Positions 8,325-17,078 of a DNA stretch of 64,000 nt are shown in pieces. This DNA is from Cedecea lapagei (GTDB lineage Bacteria > Pseudomonadota > Gammaproteobacteria > Enterobacterales > Enterobacteriaceae). The number at the start of each line of letters is the position of its first letter. Position 1 is the stretch's first letter. The translations under genes were made by a program, and so were the position numbers. The notes below the pieces were generated by a model, which was given only the letters and a program-made list of their open reading frames with translations, was not told the DNA's origin and ran no database searches. Where the stretch lies: positions 62,001-126,000 of the forward strand of contig NZ_LR134201.1 of assembly GCF_900635955.1 (NCBI RefSeq), written 5' to 3'.

Positions 8325-9167
8325 TTATTCCGGCACAATCCAGCTGAGCGTGGTGGAGCCGGTGCCCGCGGGCACCAGCTTTTTATGCAGCCACGGCAGC
8401 ACGTTTGCCATCTGCTGTTCCAGCTTCCACGGTGGATTGATCACAATCATGCCGGAAGCCGTCATGCCGCGCTGGTCGCTGTCCGGGCGAACCGCCAGCT
8501 CGATTTGCAGGATGCGGCGGATGCCGGTCTCTTCCAGGTCGCGGATCATGCGTTTGATTTGCTGGCGCAGCACTACCGGGTACCACAGCGCGTAGGTGCC
8601 GGTGGCAAAGCGTTTGTAGCCTTCAGCGATGCCTTTTACTACGTCCTGATAGTCGGTTTTGATCTCATACGGTGGGTCGATGAGGATCAGGCCGCGTCGG
8701 GAAACCGGCGGCAGCTTCGCTTTCAACTGCTGGTAGCCGTCGGCACGTTCAACGCGGGCGCGCTCATCTTTCTGGAACTCGGAGCGCAGCAGCGGGAAGT
8801 CGGAAGGGTGCAGTTCGGTGAGCTGCAGGCTGTCCTGCTCGCGCAGAAGATGACGGGCAATCAGCGGCGAGCCCGGGTAATAGCGCAGGTTGCCGCTACG
8901 GTTCAGGTGTTGCACCGCGCCAATATAGGCTTCCAGCTCGGCAGGCAAATCGTCCTGCTGCCAGATGCGCGCGATACCTTCCAGATACTCGCCGGTGCGC
9001 TCCGCATGTTCGCTGCTCAGCTGGTAACGACCGGCGCCTGCGTGAGTGTCGAGATAGAGAAACGGCTTCTCCTTCTCTTTTAGCGATTCAATAATCAGGC
9101 TTTGAACGGTGTGTTTCAGTACGTCGGCATGGTTACCGGCGTGAAAGCTGTGGCGATAGCTGAGCAT
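8325..9167 (-). CDS. rlmJ: 23S rRNA (adenine-2030-N6)-methyltransferase
   Basis: 280 residues matching E. coli RlmJ (YhiR) from the start, MLSYRHSFHAGNHADVLKH. A Rossmann methyltransferase with the SAM loop DTHAGAGRY and the N6-adenine catalytic motif DPPYE. It methylates A2030 of 23S rRNA before the 50S subunit is complete. Gene order with gor and prlC follows K-12, but a phosphatase gene separates it from prlC here. Confidence 0.97.
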   Translation of the reverse strand: MLSYRHSFHAGNHADVLKHTVQSLIIESLKEKEKPFLYLDTHAGAGRYQLSSEHAERTGEYLEGIARIWQQDDLPAELEAYIGAVQHLNRSGNLRYYPGSPLIARHLLREQDSLQLTELHPSDFPLLRSEFQKDERARVERADGYQQLKAKLPPVSRRGLILIDPPYEIKTDYQDVVKGIAEGYKRFATGTYALWYPVVLRQQIKRMIRDLEETGIRRILQIELAVRPDSDQRGMTASGMIVINPPWKLEQQMANVLPWLHKKLVPAGTGSTTLSWIVPE

Positions 9168-9362
9168 GGGGGATGGTATTCCGCAAATAAGAAAACAAAT
9201 TTCCCACAGTTTACCGCAGATTGCGGAGGATTACCGCCCGGGCGCGGCGCTGTTTCAATCGGGCCTAAAACGTTTCAAAACATAAATGTGTCATAAAAAC
9301 GTCAAATTTCCAGGATAGCGTCGCAGCCAGGCAAGGTAATCGTTTGAATAAAAGGAAAAATA

Positions 9363-10634
9363 ATGAAACTCCGTATTTCTGTGCTGGCCGCAGCGCTGGC
9401 CGTGGCTATGCCTGCGCTGGCAAAGGACGTCTCTCTCCCTCAGGCCGCGGCGATAGCCAATACCGTCACTCCGGCAAACAGCAGCCAGAGCTTTGATGAG
9501 CTGGAAAGCCAGTCCCTGGTGGCCCTGCGTGCGGCTTTGAAAGGGGATGCGGACAAACTGACTCGCGACCAGCTGGATAAAGCGAAGCAAAGCAAAAAGC
9601 TGGCGGATACCGCGTGGCTGAAGGCCAGCGGCTATGACTTCCAGACCAAAGCAAACCAGAAGGCGGGCATCGAGCTGCTTTCCGCGTTCAGTAAGCTGCC
9701 GGATCCCGTGATCAAGCAGAACCTTGAAACGGTGACCAACATTAACCTTAACGCCGTGCAGACCTCCCGCCATCAGGCGCTGGCGGATGCAGAGGGCATC
9801 AACCATCTTTACTTCCTGAGCGACGCCATGGGGCCGCGCCTGGGTAAAGCCTTCCTGGCCGCCTACGATAAAGGCGAACTGAGCAAGGCCGCTGCGCTGA
9901 TTAAAGCCTCTGAGGTCAGCACCAGCGCGGCGAAGAAGCACTTCAATAACCCGCGTCCGTTCCTGATTCAGGGCAACACGATCCACCTTGTCCCGGATGA
10001 TGTGGTGATTAAAGATAACAAACCGTACACCGCAGACGGCGGTTCGTTCCCGAGCGGCCACACCAACACTGGCTACACCGACGCGCTGCTAATGGCCGAG
10101 ATGGTACCGGAGCGTTTTGAAGCGCTTGTTGAGCGCGGCGCTCGCTACGGCTACTCGCGCATTGTGCTGGGCGTACATTATCCGCTGGACGTGATGGGTT
10201 CCCGCATGGTGGCGCAGCGCAACGTGGCTAACTACCTGAACGACCCTAAATACCGTGCGTTGTTTAACGAAGCTCGCGATCAGCTGCGTACTGCGCTGGA
10301 GAAAGAGTGCGGGACCTCTTTGGCTGAATGTGCGAAATCTTCCGCGAAAGACGATCCATACCGCGCCCCGGCTATGAAAGAACTCTACCGCTTCACCATG
10401 ACCTACGATCTGCCGCAGCAGAAGGGCGAGAAGCAGGCTCTGAAGGTGCCGCAAGGGGCGGAAGTTCTGCTCGAGGCCGCGCTGCCTAAGCTTTCCGCCG
10501 CGCAGCGTCGCGATCTGATGGTGAAAACCGCATTACCTGCGGGCTACCCGCTTTCCGGCACGACGGCTGACCAGCAGTTCTGGCAGCGTCTGAACCTGCC
10601 TGCGGCCTACGCCATGGCCGAGAAATCCCACTGA
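9363..10634 (+). CDS. Periplasmic PAP2-superfamily acid phosphatase
   Basis: 423 residues with a cleavable signal peptide (MKLRISVLAAALAVAMPALA-KD). The three PAP2/class A phosphatase motifs are intact: K191-x6-R198-P, PSGH at 230-233 and SR-x5-H-x3-D at 265-276 (nucleophile H272). It is much longer than PhoN-type class A acid phosphatases (~250 residues); the extra length lies in ~190 N-terminal residues and a ~100-residue C-terminal extension with a Cys pair. It probably releases phosphate from organic esters in the periplasm. It sits between rlmJ and prlC, which adjoin in K-12, so it is an insertion relative to that order. Confidence 0.88.
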   Translation: MKLRISVLAAALAVAMPALAKDVSLPQAAAIANTVTPANSSQSFDELESQSLVALRAALKGDADKLTRDQLDKAKQSKKLADTAWLKASGYDFQTKANQKAGIELLSAFSKLPDPVIKQNLETVTNINLNAVQTSRHQALADAEGINHLYFLSDAMGPRLGKAFLAAYDKGELSKAAALIKASEVSTSAAKKHFNNPRPFLIQGNTIHLVPDDVVIKDNKPYTADGGSFPSGHTNTGYTDALLMAEMVPERFEALVERGARYGYSRIVLGVHYPLDVMGSRMVAQRNVANYLNDPKYRALFNEARDQLRTALEKECGTSLAECAKSSAKDDPYRAPAMKELYRFTMTYDLPQQKGEKQALKVPQGAEVLLEAALPKLSAAQRRDLMVKTALPAGYPLSGTTADQQFWQRLNLPAAYAMAEKSH

Positions 10635-10644
10635 TTGACCTTCC

Positions 10645-10670
10645 GGGGCAGCACCTGCTGCCCCTGTTTC
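10645..10670 (+). terminator. Likely terminator of the phosphatase gene
   Basis: 8-bp GC-rich stem GGGGCAGC / GCTGCCCC with loop ACCT, 10 bases after the stop codon, followed by TGTTTC. The T-run is short. Confidence 0.6.
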
Positions 10671-10696
10671 CGGCGAGCTGGGCGCAACGTCCGGGA

Positions 10697-10725
10697 TTGA
10701 AATTCGCTACACTTAACCCCATGCT
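10697..10725 (+). promoter_or_regulatory. Sigma-32 heat-shock promoter of prlC
   Basis: TTGAAA (10697-10702), a 14-base spacer, then CCCCATGCT (10717-10725). This closely fits the RpoH promoter pattern CTTGAAA-N13/14-CCCCATNT. PrlC (oligopeptidase A) is a known heat-shock protein in E. coli, and rpoH itself lies in this window. Confidence 0.8.
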
Positions 10726-10787
10726 AGACTCCATGCACAAAGCGCCGTTTGAGCGCTTCTCTCTCCCTTTTAATCAGGAACGCGCTT

Positions 10788-12830
10788 ATGACCAATCCTT
10801 TATTGACCCCTTTTGAGCTGCCGCCGTTTTCCGCCATCAAACCAGAGCATGTTGTTCCGGCTGTGACTAAAGCGCTGGATGACTGCCGTGCGGCGGTGGA
10901 AAGCGTGGTTGCGCAGGGCGCGCCTTATAGCTGGCAGAACCTGGTTCAGCCGCTGGCAGAAGTGGACGATCGCCTGGGCCGCCTGTTCTCCCCGGTCAGC
11001 CATCTGAATTCGGTGCAGAACAGCCCGGAGCTGCGCGAAGCCTATGAGCAAACGCTGCCGCTGCTGTCGGAATACAGCACCTGGGTTGGTCAGCACGAAG
11101 GGCTATACAACGCGTACCGCGACCTGCGTGACGGCGCGAATTACGCCAGCCTGAGCATTGCTGAGAAGAAAGCGGTGGATAACGCGCTGCGTGACTTCGA
11201 GCTCTCCGGTATTGGCCTGCCCAAAGACAAACAGCAGCGCTACGGTGAAATTTCTGCTCGCCTGTCCGAGCTGGGCTCTACCTACAGCAATAACGTGCTC
11301 GATGCCACCATGGGCTGGAGCAAGCTGATTACCGATGAAGCAGAGCTGGCCGGTATGCCGGAAAGCGCCTTAGCCGCTGCACGCGCTCAGGCAGAAGCCA
11401 AAGAGCAGGACGGCTGGCTGCTGACGCTGGACATTCCAAGCTACCTGCCGGTGCTGACTTACTGCGATAACCGCGCCCTGCGCGAAGAGATGTACCGCGC
11501 ATACTCCACCCGTGCGTCCGATCAGGGCCCGAATGCCGGGAAGTGGGATAACACCCCGGTGATGGAAGAGATCCTTGCGCTGCGCCACGAGCTGGCTCAG
11601 CTGCTGGGCTTTGGTAACTATGCGGAAAAATCCCTCGCCACCAAAATGGCGGAGAACCCGCAGCAGGTGCTGGAATTCCTGTCTGACCTGGCAAAACGCG
11701 CTCGCCCTCAGGGTGAAGCCGAGCTGGCTCAGCTGCGCGCCTATGCAAAAGAGCATTACGGCGTGGAAGAGCTGGAGCCGTGGGACATCACCTGGTACAG
11801 CGAAAAACAGAAACAGCATCTCTACAGCATCAGCGACGAACAGCTGCGCCCTTACTTCCCTGAAGAGCGTGCGGTGAACGGCCTGTTCGAAGTCGTTAAG
11901 CGCATCTACGGCATCACCGCTAAAGAGCGTAAAGATATCGACGTCTGGCATCCGGACGTGCGCTTCTTCGAGCTGTATGACGACCAGGGCGAGCTGCGCG
12001 GCAGCTTCTACCTTGACCTGTACGCTCGCGAGCACAAACGCGGCGGAGCCTGGATGGATGACTGCGTGGGCAAAATGCGTCGCGCAGACGGCTCGCTGCA
12101 GAAGCCGGTTGCTTACCTGACCTGCAACTTCAACCGCCCGGTGAACGGCAAACCTGCGCTGTTTACCCACGATGAAGTGATCACCCTGTTCCATGAGTTC
12201 GGCCACGGCCTGCATCATATGCTGACCAAAATCGAAACCGCAGGCGTGTCCGGCATCAACGGCGTGCCGTGGGATGCGGTCGAGCTGCCGAGCCAGTTTA
12301 TGGAAAACTGGTGCTGGGAGCCTGAAGCGCTGGCGTTTATCTCCGGCCACTATGAAACCGGTGAATCTCTGCCTGTTGAGCTGCTGGAAAAAATGCTGGC
12401 GGCGAAGAACTACCAGGCCGCGCTGTTTATTCTGCGCCAGCTGGAGTTTGGCCTGTTCGACTTCCGCCTGCACGCCGAGTTCAGCCCGGAACAGGGGGCA
12501 AAAGTCCTGCAGACGCTGGCCGAAATTAAGAAACAGGTTGCCGTGGTGCCTGGGCCGAGCTGGGGTCGCTTCCCGCATGCCTTTAGCCACATCTTCGCTG
12601 GCGGCTATGCGGCGGGCTACTACAGCTACCTGTGGGCCGACGTGCTGGCGGCGGATGCCTACTCTCGCTTCGAAGAAGAGGGCATTTTCAACCGTCAGAC
12701 CGGCCAGTCGTTCCTCGATAACATCCTGACCCGGGGCGGTTCGGAAGAGCCGATGGAGCTGTTCAAACGCTTCCGCGGGCGCGAGCCACAGCTGGATGCG
12801 ATGCTGGAACACTACGGTATTCAGGGCTAA
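10788..12830 (+). CDS. prlC: Oligopeptidase A
   Basis: 680 residues, the same length as E. coli PrlC/OpdA and near-identical along its whole length. A cytosolic zinc M3 metallopeptidase (thimet oligopeptidase family) that degrades short peptides and free signal peptides. The zinc motif HEFGH starts at H469. I chose the ATG at 10788 (MTNPLLTPFELPPF) because it aligns with the E. coli start and has CAGGA upstream; an in-frame extension upstream would overlap the sigma-32 promoter region. The rsmJ GTG follows 8 bases after the stop, so the two are co-transcribed. Confidence 0.98.
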   Translation: MTNPLLTPFELPPFSAIKPEHVVPAVTKALDDCRAAVESVVAQGAPYSWQNLVQPLAEVDDRLGRLFSPVSHLNSVQNSPELREAYEQTLPLLSEYSTWVGQHEGLYNAYRDLRDGANYASLSIAEKKAVDNALRDFELSGIGLPKDKQQRYGEISARLSELGSTYSNNVLDATMGWSKLITDEAELAGMPESALAAARAQAEAKEQDGWLLTLDIPSYLPVLTYCDNRALREEMYRAYSTRASDQGPNAGKWDNTPVMEEILALRHELAQLLGFGNYAEKSLATKMAENPQQVLEFLSDLAKRARPQGEAELAQLRAYAKEHYGVEELEPWDITWYSEKQKQHLYSISDEQLRPYFPEERAVNGLFEVVKRIYGITAKERKDIDVWHPDVRFFELYDDQGELRGSFYLDLYAREHKRGGAWMDDCVGKMRRADGSLQKPVAYLTCNFNRPVNGKPALFTHDEVITLFHEFGHGLHHMLTKIETAGVSGINGVPWDAVELPSQFMENWCWEPEALAFISGHYETGESLPVELLEKMLAAKNYQAALFILRQLEFGLFDFRLHAEFSPEQGAKVLQTLAEIKKQVAVVPGPSWGRFPHAFSHIFAGGYAAGYYSYLWADVLAADAYSRFEEEGIFNRQTGQSFLDNILTRGGSEEPMELFKRFRGREPQLDAMLEHYGIQG

Positions 12831-12838
12831 GCCATCAC

Positions 12839-13591
12839 GTGAAAATCTGTTTACTGACTGAAGCAGGCGCCGATCCCGGCGCCTTATCTGTTTTGAGCGA
12901 ACGCTGGCAGCTTGAGCACGATGAAGATGCGCCGATGGCGCTGGTGCTGACGCCTGAGCATCTTGAACTGCGCAAGCGTGATGAGCCAAAGCTTGGCGGC
13001 ATCTTCGTTGATTTTGCCTCCGGGGCGATGGCGCACCGCCGTAAGTTTGGCGGCGGGCGTGGTGAAGCGGTGGCAAAGGCCGTGGGCGTTAAGGGCAGCT
13101 ATCTGCCGGATGTGGTCGATGCGACGGCAGGGTTAGGGCGCGATGCCTTCGTGCTCGCTTCCGTGGGCTGCCGCGTGCGGATGCTGGAACGCAATCCTGT
13201 GGTTGCCGCGCTGCTCGACGATGGCCTGCGCCGTGGCTATGCGGACCCGGAAATCGGCAGCTGGCTGCAGGAGCGATTACAGCTGATTCATGCTTCCAGC
13301 CTGACGGCGCTTAGCGACATCACGCCGCGCCCGGATGTGGTCTACCTCGACCCGATGTTCCCCCATAAGCAAAAGAGCGCGCTGGTGAAGAAAGAGATGC
13401 GCGTCTTCCAGTCCCTGGTAGGGCCGGATGAAGATGCGGATGGGCTGCTGACGCCTGCCCGAGCGCTGGCGAAGAAAAGGGTGGTGGTGAAGCGCCCTGA
13501 CTATGCGCCGCCGCTGGCCGATGTGGCCACGCAAAACGCGGTGGTGACCAAAGGGCACCGGTTTGATATTTACGCCGGGACGCCGGAGTAA
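12839..13591 (+). CDS. rsmJ: 16S rRNA (guanine-1516-N2)-methyltransferase
   Basis: 250 residues with a GTG start, as in E. coli RsmJ (YhiQ). SAM-dependent methyltransferase that modifies G1516 of 16S rRNA. Visible: SAM loop DATAGLGRDAFVLASVG, acidic LERNP, and the motif YLDPMFPHKQKSA. It lies 8 bases after prlC, giving the heat-inducible prlC-rsmJ unit seen in K-12. Confidence 0.97.
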   Translation: MKICLLTEAGADPGALSVLSERWQLEHDEDAPMALVLTPEHLELRKRDEPKLGGIFVDFASGAMAHRRKFGGGRGEAVAKAVGVKGSYLPDVVDATAGLGRDAFVLASVGCRVRMLERNPVVAALLDDGLRRGYADPEIGSWLQERLQLIHASSLTALSDITPRPDVVYLDPMFPHKQKSALVKKEMRVFQSLVGPDEDADGLLTPARALAKKRVVVKRPDYAPPLADVATQNAVVTKGHRFDIYAGTPE

Positions 13592-13660
13592 TCGCCAAAA
13601 CGCCGGAAAGCCTCTCGCAGAAAAGAAGATTTCTACTCGCCTCTCAACGGCTGTATTGGC

Positions 13661-14059
13661 ATGTTGCCTGCTATGCAGCCGATCCGACATTTCGCCCGCC
13701 AGCTAAGGCGACAGATGACCCCCGAAGAGAGCCTGCTGTGGTATCAACTCCGCTGCAGGCGCTTTGCCGCGTTTAAGTTTCGTCGCCAGCATCCGATTGG
13801 GCCCTATATTGTTGATTTTGCCTGCTGCGCTGCTCGTCTGGCGATTGAGCTGGACGGTGGGCAGCATGAGGCACAAAGAGGCTACGATGCGCGAAGAACG
13901 AAGTACCTCAATGAGCAGGGATGGCGGGTGAGGCGGTTCTGGAATAACGAGCTGTGGGGAGAGCTGGAGGGGGTGTTGACGGTGATCCTTCAGGATTTGA
14001 ATGAGCTTAGACCCTCACCCCGGCCCTCTCCCTGGAAGGGAGAGGGGGAAAACCGATAA
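13661..14059 (+). CDS. DUF559-domain (restriction-endonuclease fold) protein
   Basis: Up to 132 residues. Matches DUF559, a small PD-(D/E)XK/Vsr-like domain: RQMTPEESLLWYQLRCRR, FKFRRQHPIGPYIVDFACC, LAIELDGGQH and GWRVRRFWNNEL. The likely catalytic acidic residues are the Asp in VDF and the Glu-x-Asp in IELDGG. The start is uncertain: ATG at 13661 or 13673, neither with a good ribosome site. The last ~15 residues (RPSPRPSPWKGEGEN) are encoded by a dispersed palindromic repeat, so the C-terminus is probably not functional sequence. It sits where K-12 has dtpB. Function is unknown; a DNA-repair or restriction-like nuclease is possible. Confidence 0.75.
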   Translation: MLPAMQPIRHFARQLRRQMTPEESLLWYQLRCRRFAAFKFRRQHPIGPYIVDFACCAARLAIELDGGQHEAQRGYDARRTKYLNEQGWRVRRFWNNELWGELEGVLTVILQDLNELRPSPRPSPWKGEGENR

Positions 14060-14130
14060 TTTATGCTCGATCCGGTCCGCTCTCGGTCCAGTCCCCTCTC
14101 CCCTTTGGGGAGAGGGTTAGGGTGAGGGGA
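14011..14130. repeat. Inverted pair of CCCTCACCC-type palindromic repeats
   Basis: Two copies in opposite orientation, 14011-14050 and 14092-14130. Each has the palindromic core CCCTCTCCC...GGGAGAGGG and one flanking box, CCCTCACCC on the left copy and GGGTGAGGG on the right copy. The pair lies between the convergent DUF559 and uspA genes, and the left copy encodes the tail of the DUF559 reading frame. The same family occurs near 53.2, 59.1 and 60.6 kb. Confidence 0.85.
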
Positions 14131-14135
14131 AAGTG

Positions 14136-14573
14136 TTACTCGTCTTCGTCATCACGCAGCGGAACAATCAGCATATCCACATGCACGGTATTGATCAGCT
14201 GGCGAGCCGAGGACATCAGCTTGCTCCAGAAGTCCTGGTGGTGCCCGCAAACCACCAAATCCATATCGTATTTTTTAATTGCGTCTACCAGCACCTGGCC
14301 CAGATCGCCGCTGCCGCTCAGGGTTTCGGTTATAGGGTAACCTGCGCCGGTGGAAAGCTCGGTCAGCGCATGGTGAGTCTCTTCGGAAATGCGTTTCTGC
14401 ATATCGCCCAGATTGACATCAATCAGCCCGGTATACAGATCGGAGTAATTTACATCGACATGAATCAGGGAAACCTTAGCGTTATAAGGGCGAGCCATGG
14501 AGACCGCTTTTTCCACCAGTACTTTGCTCTCCGGAGAGAGGTCTACCGCGATAAGAATGTGTTTGTAAGCCAT
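14136..14573 (-). CDS. uspA: Universal stress protein A
   Basis: 145 residues, near-identical to E. coli UspA: MAYKHILIAVDLSPESKVLVEKAVSMA at the start and the C-terminal VHVDMLIVPLRDDEDE. A cytoplasmic dimeric protein induced by growth arrest and many stresses. It is divergent from uspB, as in K-12. Confidence 0.98.
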   Translation of the reverse strand: MAYKHILIAVDLSPESKVLVEKAVSMARPYNAKVSLIHVDVNYSDLYTGLIDVNLGDMQKRISEETHHALTELSTGAGYPITETLSGSGDLGQVLVDAIKKYDMDLVVCGHHQDFWSKLMSSARQLINTVHVDMLIVPLRDDEDE

Positions 14574-14939
14574 AATGTTACTCCTTCCATAAGTTATCGA
14601 TGACTCTCGCCGTCATCTTCTGAACCGCAGCGGCATGAGCTACGGTCACCCTACCTAAAGACTTAAATTGTAGATGGTATTTCTACCTTATAGGGAGCTA
14701 TTCAACCCGTCAATGCGCCACCCCGCAATTACATTCAAGCGAAAAATTATTGTGGCGGCCTTGATAAAGATTAACGCGGTGGTAAAAAAATTTAGGGATC
14801 TCCTACACTATTAAGTGAGCCGGACGGGAAGAGATCTGTGACCTGTATCGGTGAGCCGTTGCAGGATTGTCTGACAGGGTTTTCGGGGAGAGCGGTTGTC
14901 CCGAAGCAGTCGCTTCGAGGGCTTCGCCGGGAGGGGTAC
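14574..14939. other. uspA-uspB divergent control region
   Basis: 366 bases holding the promoters of both stress genes. On the uspB side lies CTACACTATTA (14803-14813), a good match to the extended -10 preferred by sigma-S (CTACACT), consistent with the known RpoS dependence of uspB. A reading frame upstream of uspB continues into this region but has no start-site support. Confidence 0.6.
14803..14813 (+). promoter_or_regulatory. Probable sigma-S -10 element of uspB
   Basis: CTACACTATTA, about 125 bases before the uspB ATG. It matches the RpoS-preferred -10 with C at -13; no good -35 is needed or seen. uspB is RpoS-dependent in E. coli. Confidence 0.55.
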
Positions 14940-15275
14940 ATGATCAGCACCGTTGCGCTGTTCTGGGCGCTTTGTGTAGTTTGTGTCGTGAATATGGCGC
15001 GCTATTACTCTTCACTGCGTGCGTTACTGGTTGTGCTGCGCGGATGTGATCCTCTGCTGTATCAATATGTTGACGGAGGTGGTTTTTTTACCTCACATGG
15101 TCAACCGAGCAAACAGGTACGGCTGGTCCGCTATATCTACGCCCAGCGTTATTTAGATCATCATGATGAGGAGTTTATTCGCCGCTGTGAGCGCCTGCGC
15201 CGTCAGTTTATTTTGACGAGTTCGCTGTGTGGATTAGTGGTGATAAGCCTGGTGGGATTGATTATCTGGCACTAG
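14940..15275 (+). CDS. uspB: Universal stress protein B
   Basis: 111 residues, same length as E. coli UspB. It has two membrane segments, one at the N-terminus (STVALFWALCVVCVVNMA) and one at the C-terminus (LCGLVVISLVGLIIWH), with a basic cytoplasmic stretch between. The ATG at 14940 is preceded by GGGAGGGGTAC and aligns with the K-12 start. In E. coli it is required for ethanol tolerance in stationary phase. Confidence 0.97.
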   Translation: MISTVALFWALCVVCVVNMARYYSSLRALLVVLRGCDPLLYQYVDGGGFFTSHGQPSKQVRLVRYIYAQRYLDHHDEEFIRRCERLRRQFILTSSLCGLVVISLVGLIIWH

Positions 15276-15310
15276 ATTATCAGGGCAAAGTTATGGACAA
15301 GTATAAAAAA

Positions 15311-15340
15311 AGCGGGCCAGTTACCTGACCCGCTTTTTCT
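15311..15340. terminator. Bidirectional terminator between uspB and pitA
   Basis: Stem AGCGGGCCAG / CTGACCCGCT (one mismatch) with loop TTAC, flanked by an A-run before and a T-run after. It serves the convergent uspB and pitA. Confidence 0.88.
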
Positions 15341-15352
15341 TTTGGCTGCCGC

Positions 15353-16849
15353 TTACACGAAGCGCAGCGCAATCCAGTACAGCCCGCCGGAGAGCAGAAT
15401 CGAAGCCGGTAAGGTGAATATCCAGGCCATCAGGATATTGGTTACCGTCTTACGCTGCAGGCCGCCGCCGTCCACGATCATCGTCCCCGCCACGGAGGAA
15501 GAGAGTACGTGGGTGGTGGAAACCGGCATCCCGGTGTAGCTTGCCAGACCGATAGAAACGGCCGCCGTCATCTGCGCGGACATCCCTTGCGCATAGGTCA
15601 TGCCTTTTTTACCGATCTTCTCGCCGATGGTGGTCGCGACGCGACGCCAGCCGATCATGGTGCCGATCCCCAGCGCCAGCGCGACGGCCAGAATAATCCA
15701 GACCGGCGCGTATTCGATGGTGCTGAGCATATCGCCTTTCAGCTTCTTCAGCAGGCGCTGATCGTCCGCATTCACTTCCGGCAGCTTCGCCACTTTATCC
15801 GTGGTGTCGGAGATGCACAGCATGATGCGACGCAGCTGGCTACGCTGCTCGATGCTGAGCTTGTCGTAGCTTTCGATGTCGGTCAGCATCAGCTTCGCGC
15901 GGTCCAGCGCGGTGATAGCGTTTGCCGGGTGGCAGTGGAACTGAGCCGGTTCCGTTGCGCCCGCTTCCGGGGAAGGGATCAGCTGTTCCGCACCGGTCGC
16001 CTTCTGCAGCAGCTCAGGGTGCTGCTGGAAGTACGTTTCGATGTTGTTCACTGCGTCACGGGTACGGGTGATTTCGTAGCCGGAAGCGTTCATGTTGACC
16101 ACGAAACCAGCAGGCGCGACGCCAATCAGTACCAGCATAATCAGGCCGATGCCTTTCTGACCGTCGTTAGCGCCGTGAGAGAAACTCACGCCGATAGCGG
16201 ACAAGATCAGGGCGATACGCGTCCAGAAAGGCGGCTTTTTCTTGCCGTCTTGCTTTTCACGTTCCGCCGGCGTCAGGTGAATACGCTGCTTTTTCTTGGT
16301 GTTGCTCCAGTAACGGCGCAGCAGGAAAATCAGCCCGCCGGCAATCACCAGCCCGACAATCGGGGAAAGGATTAATGAAGCGAAGATCCCCATGACTTTC
16401 GGGATATTCAGCGCGTCGACAACCGAGGTGCCGGTCAGCAGCGCGTTGGTCAAACCGATACCGATGATGGCACCGATAAGCGTATGTGAGCTGGAGGCCG
16501 GCAGACCGAAGTACCAGGTGCCGAGGTTCCAGATAATAGCGGCCAGCAACATAGAGAACACCATGGCGAGACCATGGGATGAACCTACGTTTAACAGCAG
16601 ATCAGTAGGCAGCATATGCACAATGGCATAGGCCACGCTCAGTCCACCGAGCAGAACGCCGAAGAAGTTAAATAACGCAGCCATTGCCACCGCAAGTTGC
16701 GATCGCATAGCGCGGGTATAAATAACCGTTGCTACTGCGTTGGCCGTATCGTGGAAACCATTAATAGCTTCGTAGAACAGCACAAATGCCAGAGCAAGCA
16801 AAAGTAAAAGCCCGGTATGAAGATCCAGGCCGGCAAACAAATGTAGCAT
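15353..16849 (-). CDS. pitA: Low-affinity inorganic phosphate transporter
   Basis: 498-residue membrane protein matching E. coli PitA throughout, with the two repeated Pit signatures: NGFHDTANAVATVIYTRAM near the N-terminus and SHGANDGQKGIG in the middle. It imports metal-phosphate (Mg, Zn) with protons. I chose the ATG at 16849 (MLHLFAGLDLHTGLL), which aligns with the K-12 start, over an upstream in-frame start at 16906. Same neighbours as in K-12 (uspB, yhiN). Confidence 0.97.
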   Translation of the reverse strand: MLHLFAGLDLHTGLLLLLALAFVLFYEAINGFHDTANAVATVIYTRAMRSQLAVAMAALFNFFGVLLGGLSVAYAIVHMLPTDLLLNVGSSHGLAMVFSMLLAAIIWNLGTWYFGLPASSSHTLIGAIIGIGLTNALLTGTSVVDALNIPKVMGIFASLILSPIVGLVIAGGLIFLLRRYWSNTKKKQRIHLTPAEREKQDGKKKPPFWTRIALILSAIGVSFSHGANDGQKGIGLIMLVLIGVAPAGFVVNMNASGYEITRTRDAVNNIETYFQQHPELLQKATGAEQLIPSPEAGATEPAQFHCHPANAITALDRAKLMLTDIESYDKLSIEQRSQLRRIMLCISDTTDKVAKLPEVNADDQRLLKKLKGDMLSTIEYAPVWIILAVALALGIGTMIGWRRVATTIGEKIGKKGMTYAQGMSAQMTAAVSIGLASYTGMPVSTTHVLSSSVAGTMIVDGGGLQRKTVTNILMAWIFTLPASILLSGGLYWIALRFV

Positions 16850-17078
16850 AGACGTTACGCCATTTTGAGGACATGAACGCGGCGCATTATGTAAGACAAC
16901 CTCCACCGCGGCAAAGTGAAATCTGGACTTTTTTTGATTTTAGTCGCCCTCCGGCGACCAGCGGCAATGATTTACATTTTGTTTATCAATCACCTGCATT
17001 TGTTCTTCACCTTAAAGCTGGTGCGACCAGCCGCAGGTCTTTACAATCCGTTGCCTTAAGCATAGTCGGGAGTCGGTC

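Noticed and set aside
11370..13076. 568-codon open frame antisense to prlC and rsmJ
   Set aside because: It lies wholly opposite two well-conserved genes, has low-complexity His/Gln/Arg-rich translation typical of the complement of GC-rich coding DNA, and no ribosome site. It is a shadow frame.
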